NCBI GenBank assembly: GCA_013146195.2
Contig: CM028380.1
Coordinates: forward strand, 83,113,142-83,177,141
Direction of reading: 5' to 3'
Length of the DNA: 64,000 nucleotides
Origin: Codonopsis lanceolata
Lineage: Eukaryota; Streptophyta; Magnoliopsida; Asterales; Campanulaceae
The first letter of the stretch is position 1; every line of letters begins with the position of its first letter. The translations under genes were made by a program, and so were the position numbers. The notes under the pieces were generated by a model. The model was not told where the DNA came from and did no database searches. It saw only the letters and a list, made by a program, of their open reading frames with translations. Positions 10,757 through 22,265 of the stretch are shown here, in pieces.

Positions 10757-10931
10757 CTCTCCGTTCTGGGAAAGAGTTCCCGTTTGAAAGTCAATTTTTT
10801 TTAAAAAATAATACTTTTTATAACTCATTAGTTATAAAATGACACTTTTATGTCTTACTTTTTGAAAATAGGCTCTTTAAGTGAAACATTTCAAAATACA
10901 ATAATAGACTTTTTACCAAGAACGGAGGAAG
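10757..10931. mobile_element. Degenerate Stowaway MITE, 175 bp
   Basis: CTCTCCGTTCTGGGAAAGAG on the left pairs imperfectly with CCAAGAACGGAGGAAG on the right, followed by TA at 10932-10933. The left TA has changed to CA. AT-rich interior, no coding capacity. Confidence 0.6.
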
Positions 10932-10933
10932 TA

Positions 10934-12489
10934 TATATAAATTTTGATTTATTAAAAGTATTTTTATTGGTAACACACAAAAACTCAAACTCATGCAAAT
11001 TCAATACCTGTTGAGACACTAGACCCTCGTTGGGAATAACAAAACCTAACAATCACTTAATAAAGATCCTGGGGCCACATCTCTTATAGCAATTTGGCTT
11101 TAAGATAGACACCCGGATTTTAACATGGTATCAACGACTCTCCAAACGTGCAGGACCAACGACCCACGTTTTTCCTCAACGCTATCCAAACCAATAAGTC
11201 CACGTTGTGAGCCTAAATCTCGACTACACGTGAGGGAACGATATACTAAACTCATATCAAGAAATAAAGATCCCGAGACCATACTTCTCATAAACAATTG
11301 GTTTTAAGATGGACCCCCAGACTTTAACAATACCAAAATTGAAATTAGAAAAAAGAGAAAAATTAAATCAATCAAATGCTAAAATCAAGAGCAAAATAAA
11401 AATCAATTTATATTGAGTAACAATTTCAAATTTAGAATAAATACAAAATCGAAGAAAGAAAATAAAAACTAAATTATTAGTCTAAACAAAAACCGAAAAC
11501 AACAATCAAGATCAAAACCAATATAAAAGCTTACACAAAAATCAAAACTAAAACTAAAATCAATGTCAAAACCAAAAATCACAATCAATCAAAATCAATA
11601 TATTTTCATCTAACTAGAAGCAAAATACAACAATCAAAATCAAAAGCACCATTAGAACAAATTTTTTAAACAATAACCATAAACCATAATTGAAACCTAA
11701 AACAAATCTAGAAGATTGTGATCAATAATCAATAGCCAAGAAAGTTTGAAAAGAGTCATTTTCAGTCAATGTCATCAAGAATTTGAAAAGTCTGTCAGTT
11801 GTAGAGGGAGGAACAAGGTGATGAGTTCATATTTTTATATATTTTTTTCTCATATTTTATTTCCAAATTCAATCAAAATCATGTTTATTTTGCCCATGAT
11901 AATTCATTTACTGTCTTTATTATTTATTTTAGAGTTGTTGGGCATTATTGGTGCTTTGAAGGTTCATTTCATAGCCATGTGAGAAGTCAAGGCAACATGT
12001 GAAGATTTGAAAAGATTAAAAGCCATTTTGTCGACTTCCGTTAAAGACTGCCAAAGAGTCCAAGACAAAATTCCCTAACAGAGGCAGAGGCCGACTAGAT
12101 CTAACGGAGGACAATTCTGCAAAGTTTGGGGGCATAGGGGTGCGACTCTAAAGAGGCTAGGGGCACTAGATAAAATATCAAAATTTCAAGAATATACGAA
12201 AAATAGGGTCCCAAGATCTAAAAATGGGTCATTTGTATGCCCTCAAAGTATAAATGGCATCATGAAAAAGAAACCAAGATATAAAAAAAAAGGGTCTTCT
12301 TCTACATCTCACACAAACTAAGGGATATTCACAGTGTTGGAATCACAAATTTAGTAAATCATCTATTAAATTTTCGAGTAGATCTCCTGTGATACAGTCT
12401 TACAGATCCTAATTCGTAAAATAAAACCTTATTCCCCCACAGCTCAACCCACCAATACATGGTGGATCGGATAAGGGGCATCCGTCTTC
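10934..12489. other. Anonymous spacer with a dispersed duplication and an A-rich tract
   Basis: A segment of about 85 bp (AATAAAGATCC, then CAATTGG, TTTAAGAT, GACTTTAAC) occurs twice, near 11060-11135 and 11260-11330, and may be an old LTR fragment. The part at 11335-11660 is a degenerate AAAATCAA-type tract, very poor in G. No gene is supported. Confidence 0.45.
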
Positions 12490-13125
12490 GAGCATCTCCA
12501 TTGGGTGATTTTTACCCAAATTCTTATTTGGGTAAGAATCACCGACCATTGGGAGTAATTCTCAAATCACAAATTCATCAAAAAATTCTTTCGAAGCCAA
12601 AATAAGAATTTTCAAGCAAAGAGAGAGACAGCCTCGTGGAGAGAGAGGGAGGTGCACGACTCACCAGCAATGGGCGCGTGCATGTCACACGGTCAGCGCG
12701 GGCATGAAGCCCCATGCACCATGGATCCCACATGTCGCCCACTCACATATTTGAATTGTTTTTTTTTTGAATGACCGTTTGTGATTGTAATTTGTAAAAA
12801 AAAAAAGGGTTTTTGTTACTTGACGTTCGTTGTTTGATTTTTTTGTTTTTATTCTTTGACCCTTGAAACAACTTTTTCTTAATTAATAAATTAATATTTT
12901 TGTTTTAAAATTTATTTTGATTGTTGTATTTTGCTTGAACAGTATAAAAATAAAACAATTGTGTGAATAAAGTAGATGATTTAATAGTGAGATCCATATA
13001 AGAATAAAGTAAAAATAAAAACCATTGGGTAAATTCTCAATTTTTTTTAAAATAAATGTATGTGGCAATGTACGGTACGACCCAGCTAAGAATTAAGTTA
13101 AAAATTAGAACTAATAGGCATGCTC
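12490..13125. mobile_element. MITE-like element, family uncertain
   Basis: The left end GAGCATCTCCATTGGGTGAT pairs partly with the right end CTAATAGGCATGCTC (inverse GAGCATGCCTATTAG), and both continue into TTTTTA-rich sequence. GAGCATCTCC is a common start of plant MITEs. No clear target duplication is present, so boundaries and superfamily are tentative. Confidence 0.35.
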
Positions 13126-13133
13126 ATATGGAG

Positions 13134-13245
13134 TAGGAGTAGCAAAATGAATGTTATGGATAATCATGGATTAGCCTATTATCTATGGTTTCATGAATAA
13201 TAAGCTGACCCATAATTATCCATAACACTCATTTTACCACCCTTA
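13134..13245. mobile_element. 112-bp hAT MITE that is almost wholly a hairpin
   Basis: The left end is TAGGAGTAGCAAAATGA and the inverse of the right end is TAAGGGTGGTAAAATGA, the TAGGG-type ends typical of hAT elements. Flanks ATATGGAG (13126-13133) and ATATTGAG (13246-13253) match at 7 of 8 positions, fitting the 8-bp hAT duplication. Inside, 13139-13187 pairs with 13192-13240 at about 40 of 49 positions around a 4-nt loop. Confidence 0.75.
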
Positions 13246-13253
13246 ATATTGAG

Positions 13254-14485
13254 TCTTTCCTAAGTTTTTGTTTAAATTTCCACTTCTGACAGCGAAAGTA
13301 GAGAAAATAGCAATGAATGGGAAAGACTACATACATGATTCTAGATTCAAATCTAAAAATAGTAGACAGGTTGGTCCAGCCTGCACGCATACATGTATAA
13401 GTCTTGTTTGATAGAAACATGTATATTTCTTGTTTTGACTTTAAACTTCTATCATTGGTAAGTTGACTTTTAAATGTCAATGATACTCGACCATAATTTT
13501 TTTGTGCAAATCCTAGAAAAATTGACTTTTAGGTCGTTTTAACAACGCGTATGAATTAATATCTTTAATGTACGTATTTGCTCCCCCAACACTTAAACTA
13601 ATTGGCATGCAATAAGTCAAATAAATTATGAAGCTTCAATAATTTATGTTTTAAATTTTACTATTTAGTTGATGTTGTTGTATTACCCTTCTTTCATTAG
13701 TGTTGATTACTTGAATTAGAGTTTTAGGTTTAAATATAATCGTTCTTTAATGTTTTTTGGATGTAGCCCATTAGTGACACGCATAAATAGAAATCGGCAA
13801 TGTTAGATACAGTGATACATTTAAATTGGACCGTTGCAAACTGTTACACTATTAAGATTGTATTGAAACTAAAATCAATATAAGACTGACTCGTTAATAT
13901 CTCTATTGGGTTCGGAGATATTTATTTTTGGTGATAACCGGACCGGTAACATGCGGTGGATTTATAACCGCCAAAGTCTAGCTTAATTTTTTAAAACTGC
14001 TATAGTGCATTTTTTGAAAGAAAACGACGAAAATACCCTTAATGAAGGAAATGCAAGCATACAAAGCCATTATCCCAATTTGTTTGTCGGTAAAAAAAAA
14101 TTGGCGTCGCTCAAAACTTTTAGGGTGTGTAAAAAATTTTGAGCGTCGTTCAAAAATTTTGGGTGTCACTATGCAAAAGCCACTGCCAAAAATTTAGGTG
14201 TCGTAAAGAAAAAAAATTAAGCGTCCCTCAAAATTTGAGCATCATTCTTTGATTTAGAGAAGGGGACAAACCTTTCACGAATTTGGGGTCTTTTGTCCTC
14301 TTTGACTTCTTTGAGAAAGTCTTTACTTTGAGATTACATTTTATTTTCGTTCTTGGACAAAAGGGGCATTTTCTTCACTACCTTTTTGACGTGGGCCCGA
14401 TCGGCTCTTGTATTCTATTCTTTGCGACATCGAAAGAAGTCTTTGCTTTTCAATCAAATCCTCTGTTCTTTTGTCGGTACGGACG
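13254..14485. other. Anonymous spacer
   Basis: No gene recognised. The part at 14095-14250 contains four or five degenerate copies of a word like GCGTCGCTCAAAATTTTGGG about 30-40 bp apart. Confidence 0.45.
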
Positions 14486-14645
14486 AGTGGAAGTTGAAAG
14501 CAGTGTAGTGATTCCCATTCTTGTGAAGTGGAAAAGGCGGAGTAATGGGAAGGAGACGGATACAGATAATTGGAAGTTGAAAACAGTGTTGTGATTTCCA
14601 TTCTTGTAAAGTGGAAAAGGCGAAGTAATGGGAAGGAGACAGAAG
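14486..14645. repeat. Tandem duplication of about 80 bp
   Basis: TGGAAGTTGAAA(A/G)CAGTGT through GTAATGGGAAGGAGAC appears twice in tandem (about 14489-14558 and 14570-14641) with about one change in ten. Confidence 0.85.
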
Positions 14646-15405
14646 AAGGAATATATTTGGAACAAAATTTTTAAAAAACACTTTACCGGTTGAGAAAAAT
14701 AAAATAAAATAATTGAGCGGTTATAAATTTATAAAAATGTACTGACGGATAATTATTACTTCATTTTTCAATGTATAATGAGCCAAGTACGAACCTCATT
14801 TCAATTGGTAAACGGTTCTGCGTCAATACCCTTAAATCTTAATATAAGACAAACCAAACACAGCTTTGGCACCAACAACACCACACTCATACACAGTTAA
14901 AACAAACAATGTTCCTGTTTTCTCCCTCCCCCATTTTTTTTCTCTCATCCTCTGAATAAAAATGGAGATAGAAAATGGTTTTGGGTACTTCAAAAAACAT
15001 GGTAACTCTCTTTCTACTCTTTCCGACGGTACTAATCGTATGTATTGTAATGACAGAGGAATGTATGGTTCCTTCCTATATCCTTAATTAGTTCTTCTTT
15101 GGTACGCCATATGTTTAGGGTAGAACCAAAAACTTGGATAAGACGGTTTTATGGATATTTTTTATAAGGCGGATTCTTTTTAACTGACTTACCGTGTGTT
15201 GGTGGGTTGAGCTGTAAGAGAGTGGAGTTTCGTCTTATGAATAAGGATCCGTAAGGCGGTTTTACAAGATATTATCCATTGTTATTTTGGGAAACCCTAC
15301 AACAAATATACAACATATAACTGCTTGCATGTAGTATTGTAGTGTTCTTACTCGCAACAACATAAATCGTACAATGACGCCCCCGAATGGGCTTCAACAA
15401 AGTTA

Positions 15406-15407
<2 letters not shown>
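14646..15407 (+). other. Spacer with a possible orphan first exon near 14962
   Basis: A CT-rich leader (14915-14950) precedes an ATG at 14962, which opens 12-13 codons and reaches a plausible splice donor (CATG|GTAACT) near 15000. No following exon was found. It may be a captured or truncated gene start; I cannot name it. Confidence 0.2.

Positions 15408-15479
<72 letters not shown>
15408..15479. repeat. (TA)n microsatellite
   Basis: About 35 TA units. Confidence 0.95.
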
Positions 15480-15483
<4 letters not shown>

Positions 15484-15506
15484 GTATTGTTAGGCAATAA
15501 TTTAAG

Positions 15507-16005
15507 TAGTGGTGGTAATTAAATTCTGCTCGTGCCCATATGCCTGCTCAGACCGTCCACTAAAATATGGGTATGGGCACACTTAAATTTTAATCTGGGC
15601 ACAAATGGGCATGCCCACTTACACCATTAAGTTTTATGGGGATAATATGGGCACAAATAGGCGCCCACATTTTCACCTCTCACTCTCACGATCAATTTTT
15701 TTTCTTCTGTATATCTGATAATCCAAAGTTGTTTCTCTCTATAGATTTACATTTCTATCAATAATCATTCATTAAGACAGAAAGAGTGTGGGGGTAGAGA
15801 GAGAAACTGGAGTGAGAGAGATGCATGGCTGCTACTTGTTCTTCGGGTTTGATTTTCAGAACCAAAGAAATAGTTAGTAATGGTGGGAGTAACTGTTATT
15901 TTTTAATAATAAAAAATTGACTCATTTTATTTCAATTAACATACGACAAAAGTGAAAATATGTTCTTATTTTGATATTATTAGTGGTTCTGCCAACACTA
16001 ACACG

Positions 16006-16040
<35 letters not shown>

Positions 16041-16203
16041 TTAGTTGTAACTTTTGATAATTTTTGTAAAAGAATTTTTTTTTTTTTGTAATTTTTGTAT
16101 TTATTTGATAAGTGCATGTTAATGAGTAAATGGGCGCCCATGCCTATTTAGTGCCCGCTCATATATGCCCATGATATTAAATGGGCACTCTTTGTGGCAC
16201 CCT
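15507..16203. mobile_element. Possible degraded hAT MITE
   Basis: Left TAGTGGTGGTAATTAAA and inverse right TAGGGTGCCACAAAGAG resemble hAT ends, and both lead into GTGCCCAT/ATGGGCAC words in inverted order. A (TA)n tract (16010-16038) lies inside. No 8-bp duplication was detected, so this is tentative. Confidence 0.35.
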
Positions 16204-18230
16204 AGCCATTCATTGCTTGCATTCATGCATTCATATTGCTTGTGAACATGTTTACTTAGTCTATATATGTTTTAGAATTATTTATAAGTCATTCATAATG
16301 CTCTTAACATGTTTAGAATCGTGTTTGCATGCTTGTTGAATTGTCGGTTGAATTGCTTGTTTAGTTCTCCTTCTTTCCCTCCTTCGTTCGGATTGTTCGG
16401 GTGTTGTTTGAGGGTGTTTGTGATAAGTTTTAGGCTCATTTTTGTTGGGGTTTGAAGCCCCATTGGTTTGGCTAAGTGTTTGGGGGTCTTCTAGGTTGCA
16501 TTTTGAGCCTTTTTGGGTCTGCCGGGCTTGCGGTCGCAGGGTGGAATGGCCTTGCCCTCGCAAGGTAACCATAAACTTGAAGGTTGTGAACCCAGGTAGC
16601 ATGCGGTCGCATGCTATAGAGGACCATGCGACCGCATGGTCCCCCGAGGCTGGACTGCTCTATTTCGTTGTTTCTTGAATTTCACACTTAAACCCCTATC
16701 CAAAACCCTTTCTAAACCCCACCTAAACCTCCCTAACCCTCATTACTTATACCCTAACATCATTAACATGTTTTAATAGTGGATTAGTGAGTGTTTGAGT
16801 GGATTAAACAAGCCACAAAATCAAATTTTAAGCAACCACGTCACATTGACACTTGTCCCACTAAGTTTTAAACCTTCTAAACACCACAATCTGAAAGTTT
16901 GACCTTCATTTCACTCCCTCACTCTCCAAAAACGGGATTTATCTTCCTCAAGGTCCTCCCATGGCTTCTTGAAGCTTTCCTCTTGGTCCTCCTTGATTCC
17001 TTCTTCCATTGCTCAAGCCACCTCCATAGAAGTGAAGAGCTTGAAGAGTAGATCACTTCCTACTGAATAGATTTCTTATTTGCTTTCTTGGGTGTAGAAT
17101 ACAAGTAAGTTGCTCTTCTTCATCTGTGATTTAGTTCTCATTGACCCTAAGGAAAACAAAGCTTATGATGTTTGAGGTCAATGAGGACACATGTATGCTT
17201 CTTATGCCTTCATCTTATGATTTGAAAATATGGACTTGCTAGAAGCATGTATAGGGTGATTTTATGGTTATGAAAGATTGTTATACTTATTTATCTTGTT
17301 TATTTAAGATTATGAACGTGTTAGAAACATTTATTATATATGTTGATTGAAGTGGTGCTAGATGAGAATGCCCTAACTAAAGCCTACATGATATGTTGGT
17401 ATGTTGTTATGTGTTCTATCCTCAAAATTGGACCCTATGATGAATATGAAATACATTGCAATGCCTTGGTGAATTTATAGCCTAGTTGAACTTAGTAATG
17501 TCCTAGGTTGGGTTATGAAGCACATAGCTTCAATTACCCCAAAATTGGGAATTTATAGTAAAGACTCAACGGAGTCGACTCTAGGGAAGATTTGAACATG
17601 TGGAACACTAATTTCAATCCCTACGAAATTCGGACACCGTTTGATTGGGTTTACTCAAATATAAGTTTAGCCTAATTGTTTACAAACAAGTTGTTATGAA
17701 TGATTAGTTTTGAGCAATTAATTGCCTTGACGTGATTTATGTAGAGATTAATAACCTACTTGGTCGGATGAATTCGCTCTTGTCGAATTCGATCCTTATT
17801 TGTTTTATGACGAGTAAATATCTACTTGTGCATCACATTGAGTCCAGCTGGCATTATTTGGTTTGTTTTATACGTCAGGGTGGGACTATGCATCGCTTTC
17901 ACGAATTGTGAGATTCGTGCTCGCGATGGATCGCCGCACCTGGGACCTCACACACGCCTCCACTGTGGGCCGCAGTGGGGAAGTAGCCCATATGCCGTAT
18001 CAATACGTGTCGCATTGGCTTGCTAATTAAATCGAGGTGGTTCTCGATACGAGTCGATGAATTCACAAAACATCGATGGCACGAACCAGTTAACACAGTT
18101 TATTGCAGGAGCTACGTAGCGGCCGTGCCTATATCATATCCTACTTGTATGATTTATTTCCGCACTTACGTGAATAATATAGATATTATACGAATGGACT
18201 AACGAACGTTACTTCTGTATATCTTTCAGG
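16204..18230. mobile_element. LTR-like block of unassigned family
   Basis: A long non-coding stretch includes paired palindromic words (16525-16642), CT-rich leader-like sequence (16910-17060) and a GC-rich segment (17830-18120). Composition and palindromes resemble retrotransposon LTR or UTR DNA, but neither LTR edges, a PBS nor coding domains could be found. Confidence 0.35.
16525..16642. repeat. Two pairs of palindromic words
   Basis: GCTTGCGGTCGCAGG (near 16526), CCTTGCCCTCGCAAGG (16550-16565), TAGCATGCGGTCGCATGCTA (16597-16616) and ACCATGCGACCGCATGGT (16623-16640). The stems differ from the CCTTGCG...CGCAAGG of the Athila LTRs, but three of the four remain fully or nearly self-complementary. 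Confidence 0.8.
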
Positions 18231-18239
18231 GGGTCAGAA

Positions 18240-18860
18240 TGCAAAAATGAAAAGATAACAGGTGAGGGAAGCATAATGAAAATTGAAGATTTGTGAAGGG
18301 ATGGCAAGTCGAGGCGCGACGCCCAATCCTGTATGTGCCGCGCCCCGATATATTTTTCTCTTCTCTCATTTGCTACACTGTCACAGCTGCATGGCTTGCC
18401 TTCTCTGCGCAGTATACAAGACTTCCAAGCCTTGCCCCATTCGGTTGCTTTGCCTGATTTTCTCCTATAAAAGCAGCCTCTCATTTAAAACACCCCAGCC
18501 TTCTCCTTCAAGGCTTCCTCCTCTTTTCTCCTCCCTTCACTAGTGAAGCAAGCAAAAGGCTCCCAGCGTCCTCCTCTATTACCTTGTGCAAGCAAGCTCT
18601 CGAGCCTTTGGCCCCCAGCCTCATTATGCCCCCTCGACAGCCTCCTCCCTTACCCGAGCAAACGAGCCTCTTCCGTCGTCGCCCCTACGAGCTGATCTAA
18701 AAAAGCCAAAAACTACGGTTACGCTGCCCGGTTATAACGAAGATATAGCAAACAGCAACAAAGAAAAAAAGATTTTCTCTCTCTCGAGAAGATAGGGGAA
18801 ACACAACAACGCCTAGTGGACTTAAGTTTAGGCGTATATATCAGGATCAGACACTCACGT
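18240..18860 (+). mobile_element. Tat-type LTR fragment (plus strand)
   Basis: GC-rich words GGCGCGACGCCC and GCCGCGCCCC near 18314-18347 precede a TATAAAAG box at 18466-18473. The stretch 18716-18795 (GGTTACGCTGCCCGG through TCTCTCTCGAGAAG) matches the inverse of 25590-25665 in the Tat LTR. No LTR edge or PBS is preserved. It may belong with the plus-strand gag remnant at 19.9-21.3 kb. Confidence 0.5.
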
Positions 18861-19140
18861 TACAAAAGACATATATCAACTCATTATTCTATCCCGTAAT
18901 TAAATAAAATAAATATAGATATAAATCATATTATGCTCGTAAATATTATTCATAAATAATATAGTAATTAGTTTAATCTAGTTTATATTTTAAAGTAATA
19001 TAATCTTTTGTTTTGTTTTGAAATGTTAAATAAAGTAGTATTTATTTAAATGTACATAAAATATAAAAATAGTTATTAGCATGCTTACATAATGGCTAGT
19101 GCACTCCAAACAGTAATTCATCATAAAATAGCAGTTATAG

Positions 19141-19177
<37 letters not shown>

Positions 19178-19658
19178 CGAAAATCTAAACTGAGTATGTG
19201 TGTAAGCGTGTAGCCCTCTTTCTATTTTTTTTAAAAAACAAACGTACCCAGTAGAGTCGCCACTGTGAAAACCTTGTTTCGATACCGCGTAAATATGCGA
19301 AAGTTGAGAGACATTTGTAATTTGTATTTTTCTTTAGGTGAAGCCAGGCATGTAATAATTATTTATTTATTCGTTCTGTCATTTTTATTTTGGGAATTAG
19401 GATCAAATGTAATTAATAGGAACAGATAGTTTACCCACTTTTCTTTCTATTTATTGATATGATGGTCGTCTCGCGCGCTCGCTTCGTCCCTTATGGGATT
19501 CAAACTAATTAGCCGAAAAAATCAACAAACAAACAAAAAGATAGGCCAAAAATTTTCTGTTTTATATCTACAAAAAGTTTCCAGCTTTTTAACTAACTCA
19601 CACATGTAGAAATATTTCGAACGTCAACCCTTACACCAAAGCTAGCCTACTCCTTAGT

Positions 19659-19729
<71 letters not shown>

Positions 19730-19889
19730 TATAGGACACTTCATTCACTGATCAGTTTTTATACCTCAAAATTAATGACCAATCCCAGATACATGAAAAT
19801 CAAAGTTTTGTTGACCAAAAAAATGCATCATCACATAGTCAACAAAATGCACTGGGGCTAACCAATAATTTTAGTAGTATCTCGCTAAA
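18861..19889. other. AT-rich spacer with (TA)n tracts
   Basis: Contains (TA)n at 19142-19175 and 19662-19727. A minus-strand PBS-like word (inverse TGGCGACTCTACTGGG, at about 19247-19262) suggests another Tat LTR edge, but the adjoining sequence does not match the other LTRs. Confidence 0.5.
19662..19727. repeat. (TA)n microsatellite
   Basis: About 33 TA units. Confidence 0.95.
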
Positions 19890-21310
19890 ACGATTGAATG
19901 ATGGATCCCAGAAAGAGTATAGGCCCTTCGCCCAAGATTTGTCCGATCTTGGGAAGTCCAAAGGTAGGTGGAATATGAAGGTATTATACTTTGGAAAAAG
20001 AATCCACTGTTCCAGGATATAATAAAGATAATCAAAACAAATCTATGGTTATCCGACCAGCCTTAAGATCATAAATAAAACATCTGTTAATAATAATAAT
20101 GCCCACTGTACTTTCCCAAGCCTTGCCTTCTCATACACTACCTTTGACCTTGTTTTTTCCCAAAGACCTGGCCCGGACCTAGAAAGGAAGAGACGATACT
20201 TGTCATTTGATAAAAGATTTTGGTTCAAAAACAAGAGACAGTTCAGGGAATACAGATTTGGGTAGAATGGGTGTCGAAGACGGATAGACCTCTATGAATA
20301 TCGATACAGAGACTCTCGGATACTCTCCAAATCCATAGTTCCAAGAATGGCTCAAACGAGAGTTAGATGCCCATATGGAAAAAGTGACAAACCAGATGAT
20401 CGGGAATCTTTTGAAAGGTTTAGCATAAATTTTCAACCAATTTTCCTCGCGAATCAAGAAATTACCAATCTCAGTTGACAACCCCTTTCCTTTCATAAAT
20501 ACCAACTTTCCTTCCCCGACAGAAAATGCTCTCCCTCAAAACACCAACATATTCAATGTCCTTTCCCCTAACTCAAACACCAGCCCCTTTACCCAAAACA
20601 TCATCATTCCATTCCAAAACATTAACAAATCTCCTTCACAAGGCATCCCATTTCCAAACATCGACCTAACCCTCTCTTACCCTAATACCTTTTACCAAAA
20701 CACATCCCCAGTCAGTAATCCAAAGAGTTACTTTGCCCATGATCCAGCAATAACCCTCACCCAACAAAGAGCACATGGAACACCAGTAAGAATGACCAAT
20801 AGGCCATTCATACACAACTCTTGTCAAACGGAGCAAAAACCCTCAGCAAAAACCACATACAAAAGACCCCTTTCACAATACCGCTCCAACCAAGGAAAAA
20901 GGGATGAAACACAATCACCTTAGTCAGGAACCAAGTCTCATTCAAGCACCTCGTCTCACTCCAAATGGAAAAGATATCAGAAGGGACCCAGTCATTATGA
21001 TACTTTACCTGCTTTGAGATCTGTGGTTTTTTGAACGCTGTGGTTGCACAGATACCTCAAACCACTAGAGGGTAACAAACCCCCAAGTCCGATCCCTAAC
21101 ACATGGAATCACTCCCAGTACTGCGAATATCATCACTGCATCAGGTACCTTACTGACAAATGCTACCTACTCTAGGATGCCATCCAAGACCTCATTGATA
21201 GAACGATCATCACGGTACCAGATGTAGTAAACAACCCCTTGCCCCAGATTAACTCGATCGAGGCTAATGATGATCACTCGGGAATTATTCGGCAATTGAA
21301 GCTTTTCTGA
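19890..21310 (+). pseudogene. gag: Degraded Tat/Ogre gag and its leader
   Basis: The part at 19890-20030 (GATCCCAGAAAGAGTATAGG, GCCCTTCGCCCAAG) matches the inverse of 36590-36770, the gag leader of the nested Tat element. Downstream, an N- and P-rich region (20500-20900) corresponds to the variable N-terminal gag segment. The zinc-knuckle-like YCEYHHCIRYLTDKCYLL (C-x2-H...H/T-x4-C pattern) is at about 21120-21175, followed by AIQDLIDRTIIT and NNPLPQIN. Gag would form the capsid that packages the element RNA. In-frame stops at several places and loss of the central capsid domain make it dead. Confidence 0.65.
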
Positions 21311-22265
21311 TTAGGATAGAAACTATTCTCTAGATTTTAGCACTGGTAGTTTTGGAGATTCAAATTAGCTTGTATTATTCAGAACGTATTAATACTTTCT
21401 TACGTTATTTAGCACTTTTCTCTATTATTGTCTTCTCTAAATACTACATCTCTTCTTGTATCTTTCTTTATTTTTGCTTGCAACTGTCCTGTAGGATTAA
21501 TTCTTATTGCTTGCAACCATTAAGGAGGAGAGTTATATGACATATACATATAACTTAGGGATGAGAGTAGGGAGGAGAGTGATAACATACCTATCATTAG
21601 TAGGAAAGTTTTGACATAACTAAAATTTCGCAAAACCAAGAGCAATTGGAACACAAACACACACTCTAAATGTGACAATTCACCCTAAGCTGATTCTTTG
21701 TGAATCATGCTCAGCCTTTGTGGCACTTCTGTTGAAAATCTTGTTTAAAACTAAAACCCTCTGTTGAGTCTTACTTTCAACAGAAATCATTTTACTTTCA
21801 ACAGAAATAAAAAGTTTTTCAAAAATTAATTTTCAAAAAATTGTTTTTTCAGAAAATTTATATTGCAGGCAATCCTTATTGAACTCCTTCAAAAACATAC
21901 ATTTACCTAAGGATTTGGTACTCTTACTTGCCAAAACAAGCTTTCAGTTTATAAAAATATATGTGCAAGTAAGAAATCTAAAAACCTTTTAGATCCTGTT
22001 AAAATCTCTTTTAAATTCTAAAGTGATCTAAATTGATTTTACTATTGCATTACCTGTTCAATACTTTGATTTATCGAGTCTGTAATAGCAATAGTAGACT
22101 ATACCAAAGCCATCACTTATATGTAATTATCAACATAGGACATGTCTTGAGATAAAATGATCATTCATTGTGGACATGCTATTACTATGTCTGATAAAAT
22201 GCTTTAGTGCTTTGTATATGTCATTTTGTAATGATTCCAAGCAAATAGGAGGAGATTGTTGACAT
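21311..22265 (+). mobile_element. Non-coding 3' internal remnant of a copia element
   Basis: AT-rich sequence without an open frame ends in a purine tract AATAGGAGGAGATTG (about 22245-22259), just upstream of the LTR at 22266. A polypurine tract in this position would prime plus-strand synthesis, so this is best read as the 3' interior of a Ty1/copia element whose coding region and 5' LTR are gone. Confidence 0.45.

Noticed and set aside
19243..19262. PBS and LTR edge of a further minus-strand Tat element
   Set aside because: The PBS-like word is present, but the adjoining sequence does not match known LTRs and the neighbouring gag is on the plus strand. Kept only as a note in the spacer entry.
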